A DNA stretch of 64,000 nt from positions 1,364,001 to 1,428,000 of the forward strand of contig JAKFAO010000009.1 in the NCBI GenBank assembly GCA_021527695.1, in the 5' to 3' direction. Origin of the DNA: Naematelia aurantialba (taxonomy: Eukaryota; Basidiomycota; Tremellomycetes; Tremellales; Naemateliaceae). Made by a program: the position numbers and the translations under genes. The notes beneath the pieces are model-generated. The model was not told the DNA's origin. It worked only from the letters and a program-made list of their open reading frames with translations, and did not search any database. Positions 25,980 through 38,426 of this stretch are shown piece after piece; the stretch's first letter is position 1, and every line of letters begins with the position of its first letter.

Positions 25980-26772
25980 CTCCTATGGCCGACGGGGGAA
26001 AGATTTCTTCGTTCAGCTTCAGTTCGTGTACTATACTAGATCTGCAAGTCGGAGTCCCTTACGCTCTGCGGATCTACAACCACTCCGCTGAGTTCTTCTC
26101 GAGAGCCAAGTGTCGTGGAATGACAACTCTTCGCCGTCATTGGTACAGGCTAGTATATAACCAGGTTCAACCCGAGTCGGCGGGTTGAATATTGTCCCTT
26201 TTGAGCCAAGCCACTGTAGTGTACTGGTTAGCACCGCCGTGACACCAAGTCACCAGTCACTCTCGTTGACGTATCCTCAAATCCCAGTTCACGTCAGATT
26301 TCTCGACTAGAACTTAACGATCTCGTCAATTCGAGTCGAGTAAACGTGCACCTGCATCCATTCGTCGAAGCTAGACGGGAGTATCTTGACCATGCCAGCC
26401 CGATGACGCATGCAACAGAGTGCGAGGGACAGAGCTGGTCCATCAGGAGCTATTGACAGAGTCAGTCACCTCAATCGACTCGCCTACCCAGGCCTGACGT
26501 TGACATCGGAATGGCCAACTTGCTTTCTACGTCTTTCAGCTTCCAGAAGCTGGCTTTGATGAAGCCATAAATTCATGTATCTCCTATATGCAAATATAAA
26601 TCTGTAACACAAAGTGCGTGGATGATAATGTTCGCGAGCGAATTCTGATATTCTACAGTAGCATGTAAGAACAAGCAGTCCGAGCGTACGCGTGCAATGT
26701 CCGTGCAGTGTGACAAGAAGGATGGCAAATGGGATAACCGAATCTAGTACAGTACCGCATGCGCTGCTCACG
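25980..26772. other. Convergent gap with no recognised gene
   Basis: This lies between the converging ends of the GH16 and ThrE-like genes. I found no coding motif. A tRNA-like D-arm sequence near 26,213-26,234 was examined and rejected because no anticodon or T arm pairs behind it. Confidence 0.5.
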
Positions 26773-29700
26773 CTAGTAGCTGAAGATGTACCTCCGCTTC
26801 TTTCCAAAGGGATACACCACCAGGGCGGCAGCAAAAAGCCCAATGGCGAGGCCAATCCCAACCTGCACCATCCGGATAGACACGACCACCGCAGTATTGA
26901 TCTGACTGCTTGTGCTGCTATCCGTACTGCCGCTATCGCTATTATCGTCTGTGCTAGATGAGAGTCCGCCCGCGGCTGCAATGGCGTTCGGCACCTCGAG
27001 CAAGATACCAACGACCATCGAGGGAAAGGCCGAACCCCCACCGAGCCGAGAGTACAGGTTCCCCAGGATCCCGACGGTGAAGGCTGCAACCGCAGAGACG
27101 ACGTTGGTCTCGTCAATTTGCTCACTCAGGAAAAAGTTGACAACGTAGCCTGCGGACGCTACTATCACCATGACCAACATGTCGCGTGAGTTCCACGCCG
27201 CGCGGAACCACACCGCCAAGGAGAAGGCAAAGATCGGCACGAGCAAGAACAGCCACCACGAACTCGCTGAAGCCGTAAGCTCTTCACTGTTCCAGATGGG
27301 AACGCCAACACCCACGCTCGACATACCACCAATAGTCCCAGTTCGGGTTCCTATAACACGCTACCGTCGTCGCCTCGCTGTCCGCCGATGTCCCATTCTG
27401 GAAAGTGAATGTACCTGCTGTCAGTCGGGTGGCTCAAGGCCAACTCACCATTGTTGAACGTTTGGTCCCAGTACGAATTGTTGCTGGCAAAGCTGCCTTC
27501 GATAGTGATGGTTTGCAGGCTCGATCCGTCTGTACTAATTTCCGAAGCGCTCAGTTGTGGAGGTCCAAATGCGTCCCAGATTTGGCTACCGATGGATAGG
27601 CCAAAGGAGAGGAACAAGGTATACACAATTGCCCACACGATCCGGATTGCCCCAGCTACAACGTTCCGAGAACCGAGTTCGAGCGCTCCCAGGCAGATGA
27701 ACCAGCCAGGCAAGATTAGAACGATAGACGCCGAAGCCAAGGACTGATAGCAGAAATAGTCTGTGCTACCGAGCCCACGCTTGTATCGTCTATCAGCCGT
27801 GATTTAGACCAACCCGCTCCATCTGACTTACAGAGATAAAACTGAGGATTCCAGCGATAGAAATCTCGAATACCCGGCTGACGAGATCGTGCTTTTGCCC
27901 AATGGTGAATTGGATGATGGCGAGGAAACTGCCAAGAACTCCAGACATGAGAATATCGATGAACGAGCCGGAAAATGCGACGCCAGCTGCCGTAGCGGAC
28001 GCCACCGCCGCGACAAGAACAAGGGTCAAGCGACTGTATGGAACAGTCTGACTTCAGTTGCGTTGTGTCATCGCACTTACTCGACGCGTTATCCGTCTCA
28101 GCACCCTGCAACCCTGCGCGGCGGACATCTCGTCGTGGACTACACGCCTATAGACCTCGTGCACCAATGACAGGCGATACAGTTCGAGCCCACCCTTGGG
28201 TCGCACGATAGAGATGTCAGTCGAGTGAACATCCGTGTCGCGAAATGCGATCAGAAGAACGGAAGGAAAGTATATGAAGCTCGCGTCCACTTGAAGGATA
28301 TCGGCCGTGGCTTCTAGCCACGACTCGACTGAATGAGCAGGTGCACCGAAGCTGACGTCAGCCTAGTCGAGAATTGTGTGCTCACTTGACGACTGCGATT
28401 GCCAGCAACTCGATGAATCTGGTATCAGTCAGTGACAAAGGGTCTCCACCCACCGTTTGCGCTGTATGATATTCGCCACATGCTTGGTAATTGCCATCTC
28501 TTTCTGCGTTCTCTTTCCTCGCCGTCGCTTCTTATCAGGCCGATCCCTCATGCGTCCCTCCTCCACTGCCTTTTCCATGAAATCTCCGCGCTCATTTCCA
28601 GGTCCACCCCCGTTCTCCTGATCCTGTTCCCACCTATCAAAGTCCTCTGCTTTAGCCTGCCGCTCTGACACTGCATCGTACCAGCTCAGCTTGCGAGCCC
28701 CTGAGCTGGTCTCTGCTTCGGCACCAGCGGCAGGTGCGATGTGCGCCAGTGTCGGGCTGGCAATGCCGGTCAGGCCGCTTGTGGTGATGACCAGCGCAGC
28801 CATAGTTCTATATGGCGTATTCTCTTGAGGTGTTGTTGCAGGAGAACCAAACCACATAGCAGGTGAAGCATGGTACAGCACGAAGCGTCTGAAATTTTGA
28901 GTAATCGTCACATTCGCTGAAGGTGTTATCGGACTGGAAAAGTGGGCGGACGGGATGTAGGGCTCGTTGAGATCTTGGCTCCGAGGGGGGATTGGTCCCT
29001 TACGGCGAGATCGTCTCACCCGATGCTCATATGCAGAAGCTTGTTCGTCTTCCGAAGTCCACTGGGAATCGGTGGTTTGTCGACTGTCAAAGGACGTCGC
29101 TCTGGATCGAGAAGAGTTCGACGTCGAAAACAACGAAGAATGCCGACGCCGACCTTGCGCCAATGTCTGGCGCAAACCTCTTCTTCCTGAACCGTTGTCT
29201 GAGGCGGTCAGATGAAGCAAGGAACTCAGCACGCCACGAGATCGGATGGGCGGCGTGTCATCGTCGTCGCCGCTAGTCCCCTCAGATGCCGACCGGTTTG
29301 AGGAGTTGCGAAGGTGGGACTGACGAGCGCGACTTGAGGATGCAGCGGAGGTGATAGAGACCGCATCGTCATCGGGTTCGGGCAATGGCGCGCTAGGACG
29401 GCGCCCAGTCACCTGCCTAACCATTCGACGCGCCGCTTGGCGCGGATGTTCCTCCTCCAACTCAGTCTCACAGTCGCTTTGTCCACCTCTCTGGCGTTTG
29501 TTCCAATGTACCTTGAGTGGATCAATCTTTCCCTTGGGTTCAGGGAGGACGGCGAGCTTCTCTTCCTTCTCTGCCTCGAGAACATTATTTGCCTCTTGTG
29601 CCACTTGATCTTGTGGTTCGTGAGTGGGCCCCCTGGTTCCTTCCAGCTTCTCTTCGGGTGCCATTAGAGCCTGCTCTACAGCCATTCGGTCAGACGGATC

Positions 29701-29886
29701 GCTCGACGCCTCTGAATGATCCTGTGGATTGGGAGCACGGGCCAGTCGGTCAGACGAGGCGTCAGTCGAGGACGGCATCGAGCGAGTGCGAGTCTGCTCG
29801 TCTGTCTCGTCGACCTTTTGTGGTGAGCGAGGCCAGCTGGGCGACGGCGACGATGAGGACGGTGGTGACGATGATGGACTGGACAT
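26773..29886 (-). CDS. ThrE/DUF1212 membrane protein (yeast Prm10-like)
   Basis: The first exon encodes about 480 residues of low-complexity, Ser/Pro/Arg/Glu-rich sequence (MSSPSSSPPSSSSPSPSWPR) with a conserved-looking patch (KIDPLKVHWNKRQRG), presumably cytosolic. The rest is the ThrE/DUF1212 membrane domain. FGAPAHSVESWLEATADILQ then VDASFIYFPSVLLIAF corresponds to the soluble head with the HxxE-like pattern, followed by about ten hydrophobic helices (VAFSGSFIDILMSGVLGSFL, IVLILPGWFICLGALELGS, WWLFLLVPIFAFSLAVWF, FTVGILGNLYSRLGGGSAFP). GNLYSRLGGGSAFPSMVVGI is a hallmark of the C-terminal half. Bacterial ThrE exports threonine; the fungal members, including pheromone-induced Prm10, have no settled function. 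The start ATG ends at 29886; the protein closes with FGKKRRYIFSY. Several introns lie in the membrane part only. Confidence 0.88.
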
Positions 29887-30984
29887 GACAAAACGAGGAG
29901 GGGAGTCTCCGTCTAAACAGGCTGCATCCTTCTCCCAAAAAGTCGACCAGTCTTTTTGTCTTCTGGCGATGGATTTTTTTTAGAGTGTTGCTGCGGCGGG
30001 AAAGGCATTCGTGACGTCATTTCAGGAGAGTCACATTGCGGCAACTCTAAACACTGTGCTCCGCGTCCTTCTTCCTCATCTTCCTCATCTCCCAACGCCA
30101 TTCATTGCAGCGGCCCAGTGCACAGTTCAGTTCAAATAGTATGCTTGAAAACACGTGACCCTGGAGGTCAAGCGATTGTCGGGAATGCCACACTCAGGAG
30201 CAGAGAAAGAAACAGGAAGGAGAGGGGGGGGAGCGTTCATCAAACTTCCTGGAAGTGTTGCTGCCCAGAGTTGCCTTCACACGCCAAAGCGCCTGGCAGG
30301 CATACATGCTGACCATATGAAGGTATCACGCCATGGAAAGAGCATCTTCGTCAAGAACTATTCTCCCCACGATTCGCCGGACACCGATGGCCCTAGTTGA
30401 CTCTTATCCCGTGCCCGAATGCAGCTTTTGAGAAATCACCGTTGGCACTCCCACATACAGCCCTCTTGAGAAGACGCCAGTGACGTGCAACTAACGATCG
30501 AGCCCAGGCGGCTTTGAGAGACCCTCTAGGAGAATGCGTGCGACGCGCTCTGTGAACAGAGCATCGGTCATCTTGATGTATCAACAGAAAACGTTCGCAG
30601 AAACTGTCAGTGCTCCCTCAAATCCATAGTCAGAAACACATTCCCACAAAGAAGTCCAAGACAGAGCAAGGTTGGTGGAAGTGGTGGAAGTGTCGGATGA
30701 CTGTTGGTCTGGTTAGTCTAGTTGGAAGACGCGGCATGGCCGGAGTCTCATACTAGCCCCTCATCATCGCAACCGATGTGACGGCAGCGCAACGCGCAAC
30801 CCGCTGGAAGACCTCGTGACGGAGGTTTTCCAGCAGGCAAGTGAACGAAGTAGCCTTACATCGTACAAACACATCTGCCCCCCGGATCTATGAAGGAGAG
30901 GGTAGAGATCAATATTGTCCAATACTTTACCAAGTCACTTGCTTGAAAGTGCTCGTTCAGACCTGATATGCTTCCCGGCTCAAG
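29887..30984. other. Gap with no recognised gene
   Basis: About 1.1 kb upstream of the ThrE-like gene and downstream of FMC1. No coding motif was seen on either strand; the longest open frames are short and lack plausible splice partners. It likely holds the ThrE-like promoter on its left side. Confidence 0.5.
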
Positions 30985-31457
30985 TCACTCCTTGACGAAT
31001 TCCACGGGTGTGTCCAGTCCCACGCGCCGTGCCGTCGCCCGCACCCGTTCCTCCTCGGTCATGTCCTGTGTGGGGTTATACCGCTTCAGAAGCTCCTGTT
31101 CCGATCAGCAACTCGTCGATATCACCTAATACGGCATCGCTAGAGAGCATTTGCTAGCCATATGGATCATGTGCGACGGCGCGACACTCACGGCGTGTAT
31201 GCGACTTGCCTGCAGAAGGTTGCGCGTCTCGATCAGTGTTTGGTTGATCGAAGTGGGACTGGAAGTGGAGATGAGCTCCCTCAGATGTGCCTGGACGACT
31301 GGATTCCGCCTTGCCCTGGGCTGCTTTGACTGTACAAGAACGACATCAGCGACATGAACATGAACTATGAATCAAGAGACCCATGACTTACGGCCAGTCG
31401 GAGTTCACGGAGGAGTGACCGATAGAGACCTGTCGACGACGCAGACGTCGATGCCAT
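30985..31457 (-). CDS. FMC1: FMC1-like LYR protein, mitochondrial ATP synthase assembly
   Basis: FMC1 is a small mitochondrial LYR-motif protein needed in yeast for assembly of the F1 part of ATP synthase, where it supports the chaperone Atp12. Exon 1 encodes MASTSASSTGLYRSLLREL, with the LYR motif in the usual N-terminal place. The next exon carries VVQAHLRELISTSSPTSINQ and TLIETRNLLQASRIHA. The last gives ELLKRYNPTQDMTEEERV and RATARRVGLDTPVEFVKE, matching the conserved family end (MTxEERVxxTARRVGL). Three exons make roughly 100 residues, a normal size. It is too short and split to stand out as one open frame. Start ATG ends at 31457; stop TGA is at 30985-30987. It is divergent from XPT1 with 245 bases between the two start codons. 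Confidence 0.85.
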
Positions 31458-31702
31458 CTTTGCGCCGTCTGTATGTTGTGAGGATGCGTCGGGTAATGCT
31501 GCAAAGAGCTTACTTGGCTTTCACCGTATTGGATGAGACACTTGAATGAGACTGGGTTTCCTTGAGAGACAGAGTCTGATGGGAGGATGAGTATTGATTT
31601 TTTTGAGATTCTATATTTTCTCCGCCATCTCCTATCAACCAGACCATTTTGCCCAAGTGCCCTCGTATCCTCTGTCATTTCTGTCAATCTCACTAGGCAA
31701 AG
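31458..31702. promoter_or_regulatory. Divergent promoter region of FMC1 and XPT1
   Basis: Only 245 bases separate the two start codons, so both promoters must lie here or overlap the genes. No TATA box or known operator was recognised. Confidence 0.5.
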
Positions 31703-33095
31703 ATGGGCCACTCGGCATCTGATGTCCCCATGTGAGTGTTCAAGTGGTCGTGTACTCACGGTTGCACGCTGATTCGCATCCCAGGATCCGTTTGAGCTAT
31801 AACGATGTGCACAAGGCCATTCAAGCGACAGCACCTCGGATCAAGGACGAATTTGGTGAGTCCCCCTCTCCGGCTCTTGCTCTTGCGCTTTCTTGCAACC
31901 GTCGTCAAGCTAGTCTGAGCTACAAGTATGGAGGCCTGGCACTTGCTCATACATCCGGTTCGGGCTGACCGACGCCGCAGCGCCCACATTGTTCATCGCC
32001 ATCGGCGGAGGAGGTTTCATTCCCGCGCGTATCCTCCGGACATTCTGCAAGACCACCGCCGAGGGCGTGAAGCGCAACATCCCTATCCAAGCGGTCGGGC
32101 TGGTCCTCTATGAGTCTATGGGTGGGGTGAGTCTCCTCTTCCTCCGTCTCTGCCCCCCCCCTTGCTCGTCGCCCCATCGCTCGTTGTGGAGCCATCCAGA
32201 GGGGCAAAGGATCCCGTCGTCCGATCACGTCGGATCTTGGAGCTGACGGGGCATGGCGAATCATCAGATTGCAGAAAAAGCAAGAACCGAGGTCGTCCGG
32301 ACACAATGGCTCGATTTTTCAACTGTGAGTTCCGGGCGTGCAACATGTAGTGGGATGCATGCAGGCGCTGATGGAGAAGTAGTTGGGCAACATTGCGTCT
32401 CATGGGGGCCTGCTGGGGCGGAAGATTCTCGTCGTGGACGAAGTGGACGATACGCGCACGACCTTGATGTGAGTTTGTCTATTTCAGAGCTCTATGCGAC
32501 ACCTCCTTCTCTTCACAGCGACCGTCGTAGTCGTCCGATCCAATCTTGTCACCTTTCGGAAGGTGATCATCGGCGCCCGAGGACAACTCTATATGCTCCA
32601 GTTGATCGTGGTAGTAATCAACTGCTGATACTAACCCTACTCGAATAGGTACTGTCTCCGCGAGCTGCAGTCTGACATTAACAAGCAGCTCGACGAGGTC
32701 GAGGACGTAACAGAGCGTGAGAGGTTGCGCAAGGAGACGCAACTTGGTATTTTTGTGGTCCACAACAAGTGCGTTCTCTGTCTCATGCTTTACCATCGTG
32801 TCGTCAAAGGTGCAGCATGGAGCCAAGATCCAGACTATCTTGTCTGTCCATCTTTGGCCCAACATCCGCATCTGAACTCCATAAACACTCTCTACGGTCG
32901 TGGCTTAAGGAAGCGGGATCACCAAACCGGCTAATCATGTGCAGGCTCAAAGAGAAGGCCGGCCAACTCCCCTCAAACGTCAAATACTTTTCCGCTGTCG
33001 ACACCCCTGACGTCTGGCTGGCATATCCTTGGGAATGTGATGCCGATATCGAGGAGCACGATCGTCTGCGAAGCCAGAATGTGATTGTCAGCTGA
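31703..33095 (+). CDS. XPT1: Xanthine phosphoribosyltransferase
   Basis: XPT1 turns xanthine and PRPP into XMP, a cytosolic purine salvage step. Exon 1 is MGHSASDVPM-like and splices to IRLSYNDVHKAIQATAPRI. The core exons give PTLFIAIGGGGFIPARILR, then LGNIASHGGLLGRKILVVD and EVDDTRTTL, the PRPP-binding motif of type I phosphoribosyltransferases with the two acidic residues. YCLRELQSDINKQLDEVED and KYFSAVDTPDVWLAYPWECD follow; the last resembles the C-terminal base-pocket hood of Xpt1/Hpt1-type enzymes. At least six short introns separate the exons. The protein ends RSQNVIVS at the TGA at 33093-33095. Hypoxanthine-guanine specificity cannot be excluded, but the yeast Xpt1 resemblance is closer. 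Confidence 0.85.
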
Positions 33096-33425
33096 GCGTA
33101 GCGTAGTGTTTGCCATCCAGCCTCAGAGTTGGAGAGACGTGAGGAGCCATCTGTAGAGTCGGGAGAGATGTGGAGGGCATTAGGTATCGTACCATATCAG
33201 ACGATATCGATCATTTGCTGTGTTGCCGTTGTGCTGCTGCGTCCGCGTCCCTCTGCCAGGCCTTCCACAACGCAGCCAGAACACTTTTGACTGACATACT
33301 CTCAAATTCAATTGGCTTGACACTCCCCCGGCCCGTGTTCGGCTTGGACACATCTTCATATTTATATTTCTCAGACTGAACTGGACCGTTTTCCAACTGT
33401 AAACTTGACTTATAAAAACCGCTTA
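33096..33425. other. Convergent gap, no gene seen
   Basis: This 330-base stretch lies between the converging ends of XPT1 and the sphingomyelinase-like gene. Nothing beyond likely transcript ends is visible. Confidence 0.5.
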
Positions 33426-36400
33426 TTATACTTTTCCCCTTGGTTTTGCGGCTGACGTTGCATCGTCCTTCTTCGGCAGCTTCTTACTGGACACTGCCAT
33501 ACCCAGTCGGGCAGTTTTCAAGTGCCAACGGCCCAGACCCGCTCTACGACCCAGCGTTAGATATGTGCAAGTCCCACGTGTTCCTCTCCAGCGGAGTGTG
33601 GAACGTATAGGCACAGAGGTGGAAATGTGATGTGCACTTACGCGAATGTAACAGACTTTGGCCTGGACACAGGCTGTGCTAGTGCAGTTTGTCGTGAGGT
33701 CGCTAGTCTTGCCCTGGTGTGTGGTGTAGAGCGAGACGAGCGCGCCGCCATCGTTCTCCATCTGCTCAGTCACGCGGTGCCACCACGTCGCGTTGAGCGG
33801 CGCGTTCTCCGGCCATGATATGTTTCCTCCGTAGGCATCACGTGTAGAATACTCGTAATGGTACGAAGGGCCAACTTCGATCTGTCCGTCAAGCTCGGCA
33901 AACGACGACACGTTAGAGTACCACCTTTTCAGTAAAATGAGCATTGCCGTTACGTTCTGCAGGGACATGTAATCCTCAAGAGCTCGAGTATGGAAAGCAA
34001 AGAGCTGAGGAACAGGATGACTTACGTGTGTGCATCGAGGACATCCCAAGTGTCGCCGTCCACTTCATACATCTTGAAGCCAGAGTTAACTGGCTCATCA
34101 GCATCACGTGGACAGGGCTAGGAGCACAGGAGTCCGATGCTGAGTAGAAGGGAGCTTCTTATGACGACATACGGTTCGTAAGCGGAGTGATCGACGGCCC
34201 GATCCAAGCAATGTTCTGCGCAGTTTCGGCGCTGATGTTTGTAGCGTTATTGGCGTAGTAGATCATGTCTGTCGAGTCAGCGCTCGTGTTGGAATCACAT
34301 AAAGAAGCTTACTCTGATCTTCGTGCGTGTGTCCCTGAAAGATGATCGATACATGACATCTCGTAGTAGAAGGGAAAGCAGCCGGGACTTACCCAGAACA
34401 GAGCGGCGATGACGTGCGAGTATCGGTCGACGATCTGATAGAAGATATCGGTCTGGTGATAGTGTCAGGTGCAGGTTCTCGAAGACACTTGCTGGTCAAC
34501 AGGCTCACAGGTCCAGGCAGGGGGTTTGTGCCGTCCCAACCACTCAAGACATGACCCATGACATATGCCCTGTGCCCGTGGTCTTCACACTCTTGCAGTT
34601 CTTCTGCCAAGAACTTGAGGAAGCCAAAGTTGTCGGGCTCAGTGACATTCAAGTAAGCGAATACGTTGGCGCGGTACCTGCGGAATGTCAGCAGTCACCG
34701 CCAACGTTCGCACTTCGCCCAATCCCGGTTCTTGGCGGAGTGGGAGAATCGAGTGGAGGCGTTCAGCTTACCAGAGATCAGTGTTGATGACGATGACCTT
34801 GAGGTTCTTGGCGTGCATGGCCGAGTATCCGCCATAGTGAGCCTTTGCGATCGACGCGGTCTTGCGGTCGATCCAGCCCTCCTTCTGCCAGAGCCCAGCG
34901 AGGTGGTGGTAGTTCCAGCTGAGCTGCTTGGACAAGATCCCAGGAAGGTTATGGGGAGCATCAAAGGCTTGTTGGTATTGGTCGTGCTGATATCATGGAT
35001 CAGAGGATTGGACGGGATTGGACGATCAGTACGCGCGCGTGGAGTGGAAAGAGGCTGGTGGTCCATGTTGGGGTGTGAATGACTGACATTACCGATGGCG
35101 GCGTAAAGTGGCGAATCTTTGTTCAAGGTCCGCTTCCAGAGATCATATAGCGCCGTCTCGGTGTACTCAATGTAGTTCCTCGACAGCTGGTAGTATGGAT
35201 CTTTGTGAAGGAGACTCAGCACATGACAAACCGATGAACGTCAAGGAAGACATACCGTGTGAGACCAAGTCACCTGTGAAGATGGTCATTTCAAATCCGG
35301 TACCGTTAGTCCCGGTGAGCACTGGAATAGCCTGCACAGCCGCAGCCCCCAGCGACCAGGGGACATCGCAATCAAAGTAGCCGTATCGCGGGGCAGGGAC
35401 CGAGGGGGTGTAGTTGGAGTAAAGGGACGCAGTAGGGTTGCCGTGTCGGCAACAGAGACCCGAGGTACAGTTGGCTTCGGAACCCGTTGCGTAGCTGAGG
35501 GCGGAATGAGAAATGTTGATTGCCGAGAGGCCGAGACGATTCGAGGATGGTAGTATGGGGGGGTGGACCTCGGAATCAGCTCCCAGTCCTTACTAGGGGC
35601 CAAACTCCAGGCAGCGACTTACCGCGGATCCACATGGAAATCTGACATGTGCTTTCCTCCCTTCAGTGATAATCCAGACGAAGAACTCAACACATACCAG
35701 GATCTTGACGCGATTCGTGCCTTTGGGCTTGGGTGCACAAGCGTTGCTCGGTTTAGGCTTGCTCCAAAACATGGACGAGTTGAAAGCAGGCCTAGGAGAC
35801 CGTGAGTGTAGTGTCAGGGCGGATAGGGGTCGAAGACTCTCACAGAGGAGGGCGGGTGCACTTGGAGGCCGAGACGAAGTTTTGGCAGAGGAACTGCCCA
35901 TCGTAGCCGCTCATATTCCCGTAGGCAAAGACCTGAGTGTACATGGGTCCCTGTGCGTCCTCCATATAGACGTTGCATCCAGAAGTGGAAGCGAAAGCGT
36001 ATTGATTGCACAAGGCCACCAAGAGCTTTGGAACCAACTGCGAGCGCCTCACGTCACCTCTTGTCCGCAAGCAGCCGGCCATGGGAAGCAACAGAGCGCG
36101 ACGAAGAGACCACCTACCTCTGGTGCCTGCTGTGCAAGCCGCTGTCCTTCGATGAGCGCATTGATGCATTTGCTGCAAGTGCTTGTGCCGTTGGCCGAGA
36201 TGATGGCCTGAATTGACGAGCTGACATTTTGATACAGCGCCGTGGCCGCCGCAGGCAAGAGGTTCTGGCTAGGTGGATACTGGATCGGGTCAACCGTATC
36301 ATTGACGGAGATCGTGTCTGGGCTGGTCAAGTTGAGCGGGTAAGTGATGTTCTGATGACCGTCACTTCTGATACTCATTCACAACAGAGGGTCAGACACT

Positions 36401-36622
36401 CACCAGGACCGAGTCCGTGATGACAGGCTCAACCTGCGACGCGGTCTGCGTAGGATTGTTGTAATAGGTAGAGAACAGACTGGTAGGGAAGATACCTAAA
36501 AGTCAGGGTCCCAATCTGCTAAGCTCCTCCTCACCTGGAGCTGTCCATGCCGATGGACCCAGCGTGACGTTGGCAGCGTGCACTGCTCCAGCCAGAGCGA
36601 GCAATAGGACCGTCTTCACCAT
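33426..36622 (-). CDS. Secreted acid-sphingomyelinase-like phosphodiesterase
   Basis: The protein resembles acid sphingomyelinases: a saposin-like region before a calcineurin-type metallophosphoesterase. It starts with a signal peptide (MVKTVLLLALAGAVHAANVT). The saposin-like part includes SSIQAIISANGTSTCSKCIN and ALIEGQRLAQQAPE with paired cysteines. The catalytic domain shows VKILHISDFHVDP (first metal motif), TIFTGDLVSH, AAIGN spliced to HDQYQQAF (the GNHD motif), AYVMGHVLSGWDG and VIAALFWGHTHEDQ (last metal His residues). All metal-binding motifs are present, so the enzyme is probably active. Many N-x-S/T sites fit a secreted glycoprotein. The C-terminus is basic (SSKKLPKKDDATSAAKPRGK). 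About twelve introns are present. The substrate is probably a phosphodiester such as sphingomyelin or a related lipid head group. Confidence 0.88.
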
Positions 36623-36703
36623 ATCGAAGAATACTGCAGCTATCGTCAAGACTGGGAGAAGATTGGCAGATCCGAGACACCAACGAGGTGTACATGACAA
36701 GAA

Positions 36704-36721
36704 CCCCCCCCCCCCCCCCCC
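36704..36721. repeat. Homopolymer run of 18 C
   Basis: Eighteen C residues in a row lie 83 bases upstream of the sphingomyelinase-like start codon. Such runs are prone to slippage and to base-calling error, so the exact count is uncertain. Confidence 0.9.
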
Positions 36722-36722
36722 A

Positions 36723-37196
36723 GCCCCCCTCGTTTTTGTAAGACGAAAGCTAAGCATGTGCATGAACTGCTCCATTGACGAACGTGTGTATATGGAGATC
36801 CGCACTTTAGCATCCTTCCCTGAGTGGGTATCTTATCGAGTAGAGCAGTCCCCATGCACCCCGCCCGGCCCCTATCCGCCGTATGCTTCGGCCGAAGGTC
36901 TCGCAACGAGCACAGTCATTGTGATGGCGAGCAAACAACCTGCGTTGACAGGAATGTGACGAGGAATATATGAGAGAGAGAGAGAGAGCGTCTTCGTGCC
37001 CTGTGGGGGACGGAGTTTGTCCGACCCGGTGAAACTTACCTGAATCCCTTGTCTCGAGGAGGACTCTGGGAGGGGGGGGGGTATAGAATCAGACAAGAGT
37101 CCTCCTCTGCACCACCACCACCACCACCCCGGACCGCCGTCTTGTTCACAGGATTGACTGAAACAGCCTCCTGCGTTTGTTCGAGTCTAGCAGATC
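36723..37196. other. Divergent promoter region
   Basis: Together with the C run this forms the 574-base region between the divergent starts of the sphingomyelinase-like gene and the AhpD-like gene. It holds a short GA repeat (about 36,971-36,989) and a CAC-rich tract (about 37,110-37,128). No operator was recognised. Confidence 0.45.
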
Positions 37197-38221
37197 ATGC
37201 CGATCAAGCTCTCACCCGCGGTCAAATCGCTCATCGCGGCATCCCATGCCTTCCCCTCTGCCTTGCCAGCCCCACCACGCCAAGCTCTCACCCAGCTGTT
37301 CGATGACATCCGCCACAGAGCCGAGCCACACGGCGTCGATGCCGACACCTGGCTCACTCTGGGCACAGCTGGGCTCATGACTGTAAATTCACCAGAGAGT
37401 CTTTGCAGGCTGTGGGATATCGCCAGCGCCAGGCGGGAGACCGCAGAGGGGAGGATTAGGGATGCATTGGTGAGTTGATGCTTCAGGCTTGTATAGCAAG
37501 CTGCTTAGTATCAGATTATGCGTGAGACTGGACTCAAATGCATTTCGTTCAATGGAATACCCAGAGTCAGTCGCAGCGTCTAGGTGAAGGAGAGGATGCA
37601 CCTCTCAACGAAAAGAGTGGTACTGATACTCTAGACCATCAACGGACTTGGTGCACTTCGTGCTCACCAAACAAAAGAGCTCACCGAGCGTCTCCCGATG
37701 GCATCCTACCGGTACGCAGAGCTCTCCCACCCTGTTTACTGTAGCAGCTAAATGTGCATGGTCACAGCGCACCCTCCGCATCCAATATCGCCGAGATCTC
37801 ATCCCGGGGTCGCGCACTATGGGACAACATCTACTCTCCGCACCACGAAAAACTGCTGGCCAAACTGGGCGACTCGCACCCGGACCTTCCTGTTCACATC
37901 CTGAACTCACATTACGGGCCGCTCCTGTCAGACCCAGCTGCCGATGGTGCTAGCATCGTCGGCCGTCTCCTGACCTCCATTGTCGCCATGACTTGCCTAC
38001 GATTGCAGACCGGTGTCGGTCCCCAGGTGACGAGTCACGTCTTTGGACTGAAGAAGGCCCTCACCGAGGGAAACACGGCGGAAAAGGAGGTCGCCGGAGC
38101 AGAGTGGCTCACAACCGACGAAGGCGTCACCTGGGTCCTGGAGAGTGCAGACGAGATCAGTCGGGTGGTTGCTGGCGGCCACGCGAGTTTTGGCAAACCG
38201 CTAGAGAGAGCAAGACTCTGA
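37197..38221 (+). CDS. AhpD-like fold protein (carboxymuconolactone-decarboxylase-like)
   Basis: The gene resembles fungal all-helical proteins of the AhpD-like superfamily. Visible segments are MPIKLSPAVKSLIAASHAFP, LCRLWDIASARRETAEGRIR, IMRETGLKCISFNGIPR, and after an intron TINGLGALRAHQTKELTERL. Further on come LAKLGDSHPDLPVHILNSHY and then IVGRLLTSIVAMTCLRLQTG. The Cys-x-x-Cys pair used by AhpD-type peroxidase partners is not seen; only single cysteines such as that in GLKCISF are present, so peroxidase-coupled activity is doubtful. Three introns are supported. The start ATG is at 37197 and the stop ends at 38221. The real role is unknown; relatives in fungi are mostly unnamed and some are thought to be mitochondrial or peroxisomal. 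Confidence 0.65.
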
Positions 38222-38426
38222 GCGGTCTACGCATGGTCGTGTACCATCAATCACACCAGAGTTCCACCTTCATATGCATGGTCTCCGCGGGCATCCCTGC
38301 AGATATTCTATGCAACAACTCGGCACCGTCATATCCTTCCATCTTAACAACCTCGTCTGTTGGCTGCCCAGCATAACCAAGGAAGATAATCCTTCCTTCT
38401 TTGTGGTCTTCGTATCCGTCTGCGTG

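Noticed and set aside
25866..26188. Open frames of alternating Met-Tyr-Val-Cys
   Set aside because: They are made entirely by the ATGT microsatellite and its flank and carry no other coding sign.
26209..26290. tRNA gene with a TAGTGTACTGGTTAGCAC D-arm-like sequence
   Set aside because: The D-arm looks real, but no 7-base anticodon loop with a pairing stem follows, the T-arm sequence does not pair and the acceptor ends do not match. At best it is a tRNA fragment.
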